This document shows positions 8,379 through 16,194 of a stretch of DNA of 64,000 nucleotides, piece after piece. The stretch spans positions 682,001 through 746,000 of the forward strand of contig CANLXM010000001.1 of the NCBI GenBank assembly GCA_947495165.1, written 5' to 3'. Numbering within the stretch: the stretch's first letter is position 1; each line of letters opens with the position of its first letter. The stretch comes from an uncultured Cellulomonadaceae bacterium (lineage in GTDB: Bacteria; Actinomycetota; Actinomycetes; Actinomycetales; Cellulomonadaceae). The translations under genes and the position numbers were made by a program. Under the pieces are notes generated by a model. That model was not told the origin of the DNA. It worked only from the letters and a program-made list of their open reading frames with translations, and searched no databases.

Positions 8379-9353
8379 TCAGGAGTTCTCCGTCGTGGTG
8401 GGGTGGGCGCGGACGACGGTCACTGCGGTCGTGACGTCGAGCCCCTTCTTCTTCATGGCGCGGGCGCGTTCGCCCGCCGATCGCAGGCGCGGGTTGATGT
8501 ACTCGTCGATACCGAAGTTCAGCAGGGCGAGGGCGACGCCGATCGCGGCGATGCACAGGCCCGGCGGCAGGTACCACCACCACTGGTTCTGGACGAACGC
8601 CCCCTGCGCGGATGCCCAGTTGAGGATCGTTCCCCAGTTGTAGGCGTTGACCGGGATGACGCCGATGTAGGAGAGGGTCGTGAGGCCGAGGATGGCAGCC
8701 GTGACGGAGCCGACGAACGACGACGCGATGATCGCCATGAGGTTCGGCAGCATCTCGACGCCGATGATCCGGTGCAGCGGCTCACCGTTGAGCTTCGCCG
8801 CCTGGACGAAGTCACGGTTGCGCAGCGACATCGTCTGCGCCCGCAGGACGCGAGCGCCCCACCCCCAGCCGAGCAGTCCGAGGACGGCAGCGATGAGCCA
8901 CAACGGCGGGTTGGTGAACTGCGAGGCGATGATGATGAGGATCGGGATGCCGGGGATGACGAGGAAGACGTTCGCGAGCGCGGAGAGCGCCTCGGACCGC
9001 CAGCCCGACAGGTAGCCGGCGAGGACGCCGACGACGATCGCGATGACCATCGAGATGACCGCGGTGAGCGCACCGACGATGACGATGCCGCGCGTTCCGT
9101 AGATGACCTGGCTGAGGACGTCCTCGCCGAGGTGGGTCGTGCCGAGCCAGTGCCCAGTCGACGGCGCCTGGAGCCGCTCCCGGGGATTGATCTGTGTCGG
9201 GGAGAACGGTGCGATCTGCTCGGCGAAGACCGCGACGAGGACGAACAGCGCCAGGATCGCGAGTCCCGCGATCGACTTGGCGTTGCGGAACATCGCGAAG
9301 GCCGAGCCGAGCTTCGAGACGCGCTGGCGGACGACGAGGTGCGTGCTGGACAT
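8379..9353 (-). CDS. ABC transporter permease, DppC/OppC type
   Basis: 324 residues. One N-terminal membrane helix (AGLAILALFVLVAVFAEQIAPFSP) is followed by five to six helices of the binding-protein-dependent permease domain. The coupling-loop motif for the ATPase is around GWGARVLRAQTMSLRNRDFV. The DppC/OppC subfamily is recognised by the periplasmic loop after helix 1 (GTTHLGEDVLSQVIYG). It lies 3 bases after the partner permease and 2 bases before the glucosidase. The cytosolic tail is extended and basic. Confidence 0.9.
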   Translation of the reverse strand: MSSTHLVVRQRVSKLGSAFAMFRNAKSIAGLAILALFVLVAVFAEQIAPFSPTQINPRERLQAPSTGHWLGTTHLGEDVLSQVIYGTRGIVIVGALTAVISMVIAIVVGVLAGYLSGWRSEALSALANVFLVIPGIPILIIIASQFTNPPLWLIAAVLGLLGWGWGARVLRAQTMSLRNRDFVQAAKLNGEPLHRIIGVEMLPNLMAIIASSFVGSVTAAILGLTTLSYIGVIPVNAYNWGTILNWASAQGAFVQNQWWWYLPPGLCIAAIGVALALLNFGIDEYINPRLRSAGERARAMKKKGLDVTTAVTVVRAHPTTTENS

Positions 9354-9356
9354 CGG

Positions 9357-10430
9357 TCAGGCCTCCGACTGGCGGGTACGAGGGTCGAGGAACGCGTAGA
9401 CGATGTCCGCGACGATGTTCGCGACGAGGACGGCGAGCACGATGACGAGGAACCCGCCCTGCATGAGGGCGTAGTCCTTGGCATTGGTCGCGTCGAGGAG
9501 CATCTTTCCGACGCCGGGGTAGGAGAAGACCTGCTCGACGATGATCGCGCCACCGACGATGAAGCCGATCGACAGGGCGAACGACTGGATCTGCGGGAGG
9601 ACAGCGTTCCGTGCGGCGTAGCGCCACAGGACGCGCCGGTTCGGCATGCCCTTGGCCTGCGCGACCGTGATGTAGTCCTCGTCGAGGACGGTGAGCATCA
9701 TGTTGCGCATGCCGAGCATCCAGCCACCGAGCGAGGCGATGACGATCGTGGCGAGCGGGAGGGTGCCGTGCGAGAGGACGTTCCCGATGAACTCGAGGTT
9801 GAAACCTGGCACCTGACCGACGCCGTACGCCTTGCCGATCGGGAACCAGCCGAGGCCGACGGAGAAGACAGAGATCGCCATGAGGCCGATCCAGAAGTAC
9901 GGGACGGTCGAGAGGAACGTCGTGAGGGGGATGAGCGCGTCGAGGCGCGAGCCGCGCTTCCATCCGACGAACGCGCCCCCGATCGTGCCGATCACGACCG
10001 CGGCGAGCGTCGCGAGACCGATGAGGCCGATCGTCCACGGCAGGGCCGTGGCGATGACCTGGCTCACCGGCTGGAGCCCGTGGGTGATGGCGACGCCGAG
10101 GTCTCCGCGCACGAGCATGCCGAAGTAGGCGACGTACTGCTCCCACAGGGACTTGTCGGAGTCCAGGCCGAGGAGCGCTCGCAGCGCCTCGGCGGCCTCG
10201 GGCGAGACGTTCCTGTTGCGGGCGAGGTAGTTGTCGACCGCGTCGCCCTTCATCATGCGCGGCACGAAGAAGTTGATGGTGAGCGCAGCCCACAGCGTGA
10301 AGAGGTAGAACACGGCCCGCTGGCCGAGGAAGCGCCACGGGACCTTCACCCGCACCTTGCTCGCCTGCGTGGCGGTCGTGCCCTCGGCGACGACGTCTGA
10401 GGCGACGTCGTGGTGGTCGGTCGTCGTCAT
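9357..10430 (-). CDS. ABC transporter permease, DppB/OppB type
   Basis: 357 residues from ATG 10430, with GGAGG upstream. The start overlaps the stop of the second ATPase gene as ATGA. About six membrane helices are visible, beginning FLGQRAVFYLFTLWAALTINFF. The family loop GDLGVAITHG and the coupling region AKGMPNRRVLWRYAARNAVLP are typical of DppB-like permeases. It forms the channel with the next gene's product. The N-terminal ~40 residues before the first helix are longer than usual. Confidence 0.9.
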   Translation of the reverse strand: MTTTDHHDVASDVVAEGTTATQASKVRVKVPWRFLGQRAVFYLFTLWAALTINFFVPRMMKGDAVDNYLARNRNVSPEAAEALRALLGLDSDKSLWEQYVAYFGMLVRGDLGVAITHGLQPVSQVIATALPWTIGLIGLATLAAVVIGTIGGAFVGWKRGSRLDALIPLTTFLSTVPYFWIGLMAISVFSVGLGWFPIGKAYGVGQVPGFNLEFIGNVLSHGTLPLATIVIASLGGWMLGMRNMMLTVLDEDYITVAQAKGMPNRRVLWRYAARNAVLPQIQSFALSIGFIVGGAIIVEQVFSYPGVGKMLLDATNAKDYALMQGGFLVIVLAVLVANIVADIVYAFLDPRTRQSEA

Positions 10431-11227
10431 GACGCACCTCCTGCTCGCGCGGCGAAGAAGCGTTCCGGGTCGGGAGAGGCACCACGGAGCGCACGGGTGT
10501 AGGGGTCCTGCGGCCGCAGGATGACGTCGTCGGCCGGGCCGTGCTCGACGATGCGCCCCTGGTTGAGGACGATGATCTCGTCGGAGAAGTACCGCGCCGT
10601 CGCGAGGTCGTGGGTGATGTAGAGGACGCCGAGGCCGTCTTCGCGCCGGATGTCGGCGAGCAGGCCGAGGACCCCCATGCGCAGCGAGACGTCGAGCATC
10701 GAGACGGGCTCGTCGGCGACGAGGAGCGTCGGGCGGGGGGCGAGCGCGCGCGCGATCGCGACCCGCTGACGTTGGCCGCCCGACAGCTCGTGCGGCCGCC
10801 GGTCGATGACCGCCGCAGGGTCGAGACGGACCTTCTCGAGCAGGCGGTGCACCTCCGCCTCGATCTCGTCGGGCGGGACGACCCCGGCCAGCGCGAGCGG
10901 ACGCTCCACGTGGTGCCGGATCGAGTGGTAGGGGTTGAGCGAGGCGAACGGGTCCTGGAAGACCATCCGCAGCTGCTGCCGGTAGGTGCGCAGCGCCTTC
11001 CCGCGCGTCGGGACCGGTGCGCCGTCGAGGAGCACCGCACCCTCGGTGGGCCTCTCCATCTGGGTGAGGATCTTCGCCACGGTCGACTTGCCGGAGCCGG
11101 ACTGCCCGACCATGCCGATGCACTGCCCGGTCGTCAGCGTGAACGAGACGTCGGACAGGGCGTTGATCGCGCCGGCGCCACGCACACGGTAGGTCTTCGT
11201 GACGTTGCGGACCTCGAGGGTGGTCAT
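10427..11227 (-). CDS. ABC transporter ATPase, DppF/OppF type
   Basis: 266 residues from ATG 11227, which overlaps the preceding ATPase stop as ATGA. Walker A is GQSGSGKST, Q-loop region VFQDPFASLNPYHSIR, signature LSGGQRQRV and Walker B LLVADEPVSMLD. The protein ends shortly after the ABC domain (about residue 250). It pairs with the upstream ATPase to power the two permeases. The order ATPases before permeases differs from the classical dppABCDF order. Confidence 0.9.
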   Translation of the reverse strand: MTTLEVRNVTKTYRVRGAGAINALSDVSFTLTTGQCIGMVGQSGSGKSTVAKILTQMERPTEGAVLLDGAPVPTRGKALRTYRQQLRMVFQDPFASLNPYHSIRHHVERPLALAGVVPPDEIEAEVHRLLEKVRLDPAAVIDRRPHELSGGQRQRVAIARALAPRPTLLVADEPVSMLDVSLRMGVLGLLADIRREDGLGVLYITHDLATARYFSDEIIVLNQGRIVEHGPADDVILRPQDPYTRALRGASPDPERFFAARAGGAS

Positions 11228-12045
11228 CGGTTCACCTGCTTCTCGGCGGTCAGCCGGGGGAAGGACGACAACAGCTTCTTCGTGTAGTCGTGCTGGGGGC
11301 GGAACCAGATGCCCTCCGCGGTGTCCTGCTCGACGATCTCGCCGTCCTTCATGATCGCGATGCGGTCGGAGATCTCGAGGAGCAGCGGCAGGTCGTGGGT
11401 GATGAAGACGACCGAGAACCCGAAGGCCTCGCGCAGGCTCGTGATCTCGCGGAGGATCTCGCGCTGGACGAGCACGTCGAGCGCCGTCGTCGGCTCGTCC
11501 ATGACGACGAGCTGGGGGCGCAGCGCGAGCGCCATCGCGATCATGATGCGCTGCCGCATGCCGCCGGAGAGCTCGTGCGGGTAGCTCTTGAGGCGCTGGC
11601 CGCCGACCTTGACGATCTCGAGCAGCTTGACGACGGCTGCGGTCCGCTGCGCCTTCGACATCTGGGGGCGGTGCACCTCGAAGACGTCGGCGAGCTGGGC
11701 ACCGATCGTCGCCACCGGGTTGAGGGCGTTCATCGCTCCCTGGAACACCATGGAGATCTTGTCCCAGCGGAATCTCATCATCGCGTCGGCAGACAGGCCG
11801 AGGACGTCGGTGTCTGTGCCGTCCGCGTCGTGCCAGACGACGGCCCCGCCGGGGATCGTGGCCGGAGGCCGCAGGAGCCGCTGGACGCCGTAGGCCAGCG
11901 TGGTCTTGCCGCACCCGGACTCGCCGGCGAGTCCGAGGATCTCGCCGCGGTGGAGGGTGAGGGAGACGTTCTTCACCGCCTCGACCGGCGGGTCGACCTC
12001 GTACACGACGGAGAAGTCGCGGATCGAGAGCAGGGGATCTTTCAC
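11224..12045 (-). CDS. ABC transporter ATPase, DppD/OppD type
   Basis: 273 residues from ATG 12045. Walker A is GESGCGKTT, Q-loop MVFQGAMNALNP, signature LSGGMRQRI and Walker B LVVMDEPTTALD. It is the first gene after the binding protein, separated by 92 bases that hold a strong hairpin. With the second ATPase it forms the heterodimeric motor of a peptide/oligosaccharide-class importer. The C-terminus is shorter than in full-length OppD, which usually carries an Fe-S-binding tail. Confidence 0.9.
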   Translation of the reverse strand: MKDPLLSIRDFSVVYEVDPPVEAVKNVSLTLHRGEILGLAGESGCGKTTLAYGVQRLLRPPATIPGGAVVWHDADGTDTDVLGLSADAMMRFRWDKISMVFQGAMNALNPVATIGAQLADVFEVHRPQMSKAQRTAAVVKLLEIVKVGGQRLKSYPHELSGGMRQRIMIAMALALRPQLVVMDEPTTALDVLVQREILREITSLREAFGFSVVFITHDLPLLLEISDRIAIMKDGEIVEQDTAEGIWFRPQHDYTKKLLSSFPRLTAEKQVNR

Positions 12046-12082
12046 GGGGAACCTTCCGGGGATCGTCGGCCGCGCGAAGCCG

Positions 12083-12121
12083 AGCGGGTCGGGGTGGCCG
12101 GTTGTGCCACCCCGACCCGCT
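12083..12121 (-). terminator. Intra-operon hairpin, 16-bp perfect stem, 7-base loop
   Basis: Arms 12083-12098 and 12106-12121 are perfectly complementary with loop CGGTTGT. It lies 16 bases after the binding-protein stop and before the ATPase genes, and no T-run follows in either direction. Such a hairpin can protect the 3' end of the binding-protein message or reduce read-through. Either would give more binding protein than membrane complex. Confidence 0.7.
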
Positions 12122-12137
12122 GCGTGGTGCAGAGGCG

Positions 12138-13823
12138 TCAGGAGACGGGCTTGAGGTTCTGTAGGACGAGGGTGATCTCGGCCTGGGTCGGGTCGGCCGA
12201 GGCGTACATGTCGTCCTCGGTCGGCCAGCCCGTGTAGCTGCGCTCGTTGAACAGGCCGATGAGCGGGTGCGAACCGAGCGGGATCGCCGGGACGTCCTCG
12301 ACGAAGGCCCGCTGGATGGTCGCCATGGCCTCCCGCCGGGTGTCGTCGTTGTCGGCCGTGGCGTAGGCGCTGAGCGCCTCGTCGACCGCCGGGTTGTCGT
12401 ACCGACCGAAGTTGAACTGGGCGGTGTTCTCCTCCGCGTCGATCCAGCGGGTGCTCATGATCGAGTCGTAGACGCCCCAGGCGCCCTCACCGTCGAGCCA
12501 GTGGATGATCGCGTCGAACTCGGCTCGCTGGCGTGCCTCGTCCCAGCCGCCCCAGTCGGGCTGCTCGATCGTGACCTCGATGCCGAGCTGCTTGAGCTCC
12601 TCGGCGAGGAGCGCCTGCTCGGTGTTCCAGTCGGACCAGCCGGCGGGGACGGAGACGGAGAAGGTGACCTTCTCGCCGTCCGGGTCCACGAGCGCCGTGC
12701 CGACGCCGGTGTACCCGGCCTCGGTGAGGATCGTCTTGGCCTTCTCGATGTCGACCGTGTAGACCTGCCCGGCGAACTCCTCGGCGACGTCCTTCTGGAG
12801 CGACGGGCCGAGACCCGTCACCGAGTCGACGACGGCGGATGCGCCCTCACGGGCGATGTCGACGTAGGCGGAGCGGTCGATCGTCCAGGCGAGAGCCTCG
12901 CGGAGGGCGGGGTCGTCGAACGGCTTGCGGGTGAGGTTGAGGAAGAGCGTGCCCGCGCCTGCCGTCGGGGTGATGAGCTGACGGTTGGCGTCGTCGACGC
13001 CGAGGAACGACTGCTCGATCTGCGGGAGGAACGCCTGGGCCCAGTCGGCGTCGCCCGTGGCGAGGGCGGTCGTGAGGGCGGCGTTGTCGCCGTAGGAGAC
13101 GTAGTGGAGCTCGGGGACGGCGAGCTCGCCGCCCCACCAGTCGGGGTTCGCCGTGAGCGTGACCGCCTGCGTGGTCCAGGACGTGAGCGTGTAGGGGCCG
13201 GTGCCGACAGCCTCGCCCTCACCGGTGAGCGGGGTCGTCGACGGGTCGTCGATGGTGTCCCAGATGTGCTTGGGGACGATCGGCACGTGGAGGACGGAGC
13301 CGCGCTTGACGAACTTCGAGTCCTCGAACTTCAGGGTCGCGGTGTCGCCGTCGACGTCGGCGCCGAGGTAGTTGAGGGCGGCCGAGTCCGTGAGGCGCTC
13401 GTCGAGGTACATGTCGAACGTGCCGACGATGTCGGCGATGGTGAACGGCTTGCCGTCGTGCCATGTGACGCCCTCGCGGGCGGTGACGGTGAGCTGGGTG
13501 TAGTCGGCGTTCCACTCGACGCTCGAGGCGAGGCGTGGGATGACGACCGTCGGGTCGGCCGTGTTGACGAGGGCCATCGTCTCGAACATCACCTGGCGGT
13601 AGCCGTACATCGACGCCGAGGTGTCGCCGAGGAAGGGGTTGTGGGACTCGGTGGTGATGGCGCCGTCGGGCTTGGCGATGGTGAGCGCGGCGGTGCCCTG
13701 GGACGAGCCGCCGGTCGTGCTGCCGCCTGTGGTGCTGCTGCTCGTTCCGTCGCCCCCACAGCCGGTGAGGAGGAGAACTGCTGCCGTGGCGAGTGCTGCC
13801 GCGGCCCTGATGGGTGACTTCAT
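12138..13823 (-). CDS. Substrate-binding lipoprotein of ABC importer (SBP family 5)
   Basis: 561 residues from ATG 13823, preceded by AGGAGCGACG. The signal peptide ends in lipobox LLTGC with Cys at residue 22, followed by a Gly/Ser/Thr linker, so it is anchored outside the membrane. The fold is the large family-5 type: VTAREGVTWHDGKPFTIAD near residue 105 is the hallmark segment, and the length fits. Family 5 carries di/oligopeptides, nickel or oligosaccharides. Here the operon ends with a GH3 glucosidase and no peptidase, so beta-linked oligosaccharides are the likelier cargo (inference). It is first in the operon, so it is transcribed most. Confidence 0.9.
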   Translation of the reverse strand: MKSPIRAAAALATAAVLLLTGCGGDGTSSSTTGGSTTGGSSQGTAALTIAKPDGAITTESHNPFLGDTSASMYGYRQVMFETMALVNTADPTVVIPRLASSVEWNADYTQLTVTAREGVTWHDGKPFTIADIVGTFDMYLDERLTDSAALNYLGADVDGDTATLKFEDSKFVKRGSVLHVPIVPKHIWDTIDDPSTTPLTGEGEAVGTGPYTLTSWTTQAVTLTANPDWWGGELAVPELHYVSYGDNAALTTALATGDADWAQAFLPQIEQSFLGVDDANRQLITPTAGAGTLFLNLTRKPFDDPALREALAWTIDRSAYVDIAREGASAVVDSVTGLGPSLQKDVAEEFAGQVYTVDIEKAKTILTEAGYTGVGTALVDPDGEKVTFSVSVPAGWSDWNTEQALLAEELKQLGIEVTIEQPDWGGWDEARQRAEFDAIIHWLDGEGAWGVYDSIMSTRWIDAEENTAQFNFGRYDNPAVDEALSAYATADNDDTRREAMATIQRAFVEDVPAIPLGSHPLIGLFNERSYTGWPTEDDMYASADPTQAEITLVLQNLKPVS

Positions 13824-13885
13824 CGTCGCTCCTGGGGTGGGTCGAGCCCCGTCGTTGGGGTCGATGCCAAGGTGGATGCCATCAA

Positions 13886-13905
13886 CTTACTGTCGGGAAA
13901 GTAAG
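13886..13905. promoter_or_regulatory. Candidate TetR operator, CTTACT-N8-AGTAAG
   Basis: Six-base perfect arms with an 8-base spacer give a 20-base two-fold site in the 204-base gap between the binding-protein gene (minus) and the TetR gene (plus). It sits 63 bases from the importer start and 122 bases from the TetR start. Position and symmetry suit a TetR dimer that controls the importer operon. A second copy was not seen in this gap. Confidence 0.5.
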
Positions 13906-14027
13906 ATGTGAAGTCGACAAGGTCACAGTTCTACAACGACAATGGTCGCCGCTGGCTGCGACCGGCTCCGGGGCCCATGACCGCGGCCCGCCTCACGCTG
14001 CACCCCGATGAGATCTGAGTTCCCACC

Positions 14028-14720
14028 ATGGCCACCTCGCCCGCCCGCAGGACCCTCCAGCCCCGCCCAGAGACGGCGCAGCGTCGCGAGGAGATCCTCC
14101 GCGCGGCCATCGCCACGTTCGCCGCCAAGGGGTACAAGGGCCCGCTCAGCGACATCGCCGAGCAGGTCGGGATGACCCACGCCGGTGTGCTCCACTACTT
14201 CGGGTCGAAGAGCGCCCTCCTCCTCGAGGTCCTGAAGTTCCGCGACGACGAGGACGTCGAGGACCTCCCCACGCGGCACATCCCCGGCGGCGCAGACCTG
14301 TTCCGCCACCTCGTCAAGACGGCGTTCCTCAACGCCCGGCGTGCCGGCATCGTCCAGGCCTTCACCGTCCTCTCGAGCGAGGCCGTGACCGACGGCCACC
14401 CCGCACGGAACTTCTTCGAGGAGCGCTACGCCAACCTCCGCGCCGAGGTCGCCGACGCGTTCCGGACGATGTGCGCCGACGAGGGCGTCGACGCTCCCGC
14501 GACGGTCGACCGCGCAGCAGCGTCGATCCTCGCCGTCATGGACGGCCTCCAGATCCAGTGGCTCCTCGACCCCACGGCCATCGAGCTCGGCGAGGCCACC
14601 GAGTTCGCCATCGAAGCGATCGTCGCGCAGGTCCTCAGCCCGCGCAGGACACCCCTGTCGAGCGCTCCCGCCGTCGACGGCACGATGATCGCGCTCGACG
14701 TCCGCACCTCCGACGAGTAG
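14028..14720 (+). CDS. TetR family transcriptional regulator
   Basis: 230 residues from ATG 14028. The helix-turn-helix lies at about residues 20-65: RREEILRAAIATFAAKG, then LSDIAEQVGMTHAGVLHYFGSK. The C-terminal ligand-binding half is helical, with FFEERYANLRAEVADAFRTM near residue 130. It is divergent from the sugar/peptide importer operon and is the likely local regulator, by position. The inducer is unknown; a released sugar or a glucosidase product would be logical. Confidence 0.88.
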   Translation: MATSPARRTLQPRPETAQRREEILRAAIATFAAKGYKGPLSDIAEQVGMTHAGVLHYFGSKSALLLEVLKFRDDEDVEDLPTRHIPGGADLFRHLVKTAFLNARRAGIVQAFTVLSSEAVTDGHPARNFFEERYANLRAEVADAFRTMCADEGVDAPATVDRAAASILAVMDGLQIQWLLDPTAIELGEATEFAIEAIVAQVLSPRRTPLSSAPAVDGTMIALDVRTSDE

Positions 14721-14786
14721 GCGGAGGGGCTCGCCTTCCGGATCTGGCGGCAAGGATGTCGCCGATTTGCTCGATCGGTGTCCTGC

Positions 14787-15296
14787 TCACAGCGGCACTG
14801 CTTCGGTGAGAGCCCGCGCCGCCACGTGCGGGGCCAGCGCGCTACGCGGGGCGACGTCGACTTTCTCCCGGAGCAGCGTCTCCAGCTCGTCCTGCAGCTC
14901 GAGGATCGGCATCAGGCCGCGCGTGCGCACGTCGATGTCGACGAGCAGATCGATGTCTGACGTCGGGCCGTCGGCCCCCGCAGCCACCGATCCGAAGACC
15001 GCGAGGTTCGTTACGCCGTGCCGGTGCGCTGCGGCGAGAATCGCCCGCCGGTGGCGACGCAGCTTGGCCATGCGTTCGCTCCGTACGTCGAGTGTTCTGG
15101 CCTGCGGGCGAACTGTCAGTTCGAGGCCGAAGCCCATCGCGGCGAGCAGTCGGTCCAGTGTCTCGACGGACGGTGAGGCGACGCCTGCTTCGTAGCGAGA
15201 GATCGCGGGCTGCGATGTACCTGCGCGACGCGCGAGCGCGCCCTGGCTCATGCCTGCTCGCGATCGGGCGTCCCGAAGCAGTGCTGCGGTGTCCAT
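14787..15296 (-). CDS. XRE helix-turn-helix fused to a minimal nucleotidyltransferase domain
   Basis: 169 residues from ATG 15296. Residues ~5-60 form an XRE helix-turn-helix (ARSRAGMSQGALARRAGTSQ, PAISRYEAGVASPSVETL). Residues ~95-115 carry the nucleotidyltransferase signature GSVAAGADGPTSDIDLLV, which matches GSxxxGxxxxxSDxDL. Minimal nucleotidyltransferases often act as antitoxins that AMPylate HEPN toxins. No HEPN gene is next to it: downstream is the convergent TetR gene and upstream a divergent DsbA-like gene. An autoregulatory site overlaps its promoter. There is no ribosome site, and the -10 position suggests a leaderless message. Confidence 0.85.
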   Translation of the reverse strand: MDTAALLRDARSRAGMSQGALARRAGTSQPAISRYEAGVASPSVETLDRLLAAMGFGLELTVRPQARTLDVRSERMAKLRRHRRAILAAAHRHGVTNLAVFGSVAAGADGPTSDIDLLVDIDVRTRGLMPILELQDELETLLREKVDVAPRSALAPHVAARALTEAVPL

Positions 15297-15302
15297 GACG
15301 CG

Positions 15303-15323
15303 ATCATACCGGTACAGGTATGA
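15303..15323 (-). promoter_or_regulatory. Promoter -10 with overlapping palindrome for the XRE-nucleotidyltransferase gene
   Basis: On the minus strand TATGAT (15308-15303) lies 6 bases before the ATG at 15296, so transcription would start at or near the start codon. TTCCAC stands 17 bases upstream as a weak -35. The palindrome TCATACC-N6-GGTATGA (15304-15323) covers the -10. The layout predicts that the XRE protein represses its own gene. Confidence 0.55.
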
Positions 15324-15361
15324 CGGTGGAATAGGTGTGGTCGCGCAGCGTTGCACCCATC

Positions 15362-16132
15362 ATGAACCCCCGTATCAAGGTCGACGTGTGGTCCGACATC
15401 GCCTGCCCGTGGTGCTACATCGGCAAGCGCCGCCTGGAGCAGGCGATCGCGCTCACCGCGGCGGACGTGGACGTCGAGTACCACTCGTTCGAGCTCGCCC
15501 CCGACACCCCGCACGACTTCGAGGGCCCGATCGCCGACTTCTTCGCGGAGCGCAAGGGGGTCTCTCCGGCGCAGGCTGAGCAGATGTTCGCTCAGGTCAC
15601 GCAGATCGCCGCGGGGGAGGACCTCGCGTTCGACTACCCGGCGATCCGGCACACCAAGACGCTCAAGGCGCACGAGCTGCTGCACCACGCCAAGGCGAAG
15701 GGCGTGCAGTACGAGATGAAGGAGCGCCTGCTCCAGGCGTACTTCACCGAGGGTGTGCCGGTCGGTCGCCTCGACGAGCTGGTCCGGCTCGCCGAGGAGG
15801 TCGGCCTCGACGGCGCCGAGGTCCGCGCCGTTCTCGAGTCGGGTGGCCACGCCGACGACGTCGCCGCTGACATGGCGCAGGCGCGCGCTTACGGGATCAA
15901 CGGCGTGCCGTTCTTCGTGATCGACGGCCGCTACGGCGTCTCCGGCGCGCAGGAGCCCACCGTCCTCGCCTCGGTGTTCGCCCAGGCGCTCGCGGAGCGG
16001 AGCTCCCTCGTCACCCCGGAGGCGACGTCGGGCGCTGGCCACGACCACACGCATGACCACGACGGCGACCACGCGCACGACGCCGCCGACGACCTGTGCG
16101 CCGACGGCTCCTGCGCCCTCCCGTCCCGCTGA
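15362..16132 (+). CDS. DsbA family thiol oxidoreductase, FrnE-like
   Basis: 256 residues from ATG 15362; a GTG at 15335 in frame is less likely because the conserved family start (KVDVWSDIACPWCYIGKRRL) follows directly after 15362. The redox motif CPWC lies at about residues 15-18. A helical insert and the second half of the thioredoxin fold (YGINGVPFFVIDGRYGVSGAQ) fit the FrnE/DsbA-2 family. There is no signal peptide, so it is cytoplasmic. The last ~35 residues are His/Asp-rich and end with LCADGSC, a possible metal site. Confidence 0.88.
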   Translation: MNPRIKVDVWSDIACPWCYIGKRRLEQAIALTAADVDVEYHSFELAPDTPHDFEGPIADFFAERKGVSPAQAEQMFAQVTQIAAGEDLAFDYPAIRHTKTLKAHELLHHAKAKGVQYEMKERLLQAYFTEGVPVGRLDELVRLAEEVGLDGAEVRAVLESGGHADDVAADMAQARAYGINGVPFFVIDGRYGVSGAQEPTVLASVFAQALAERSSLVTPEATSGAGHDHTHDHDGDHAHDAADDLCADGSCALPSR

Positions 16133-16194
16133 GCAGCGCGCCCAGGGCGCTGAACGCACGGCTCGCGCGGGCGGCGTCAGGCCCGGGTGCTTGA

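Noticed and set aside
14721..15361. HEPN toxin partner for the nucleotidyltransferase
   Set aside because: No open frame with an RxxxxH motif was found on either strand beside it.
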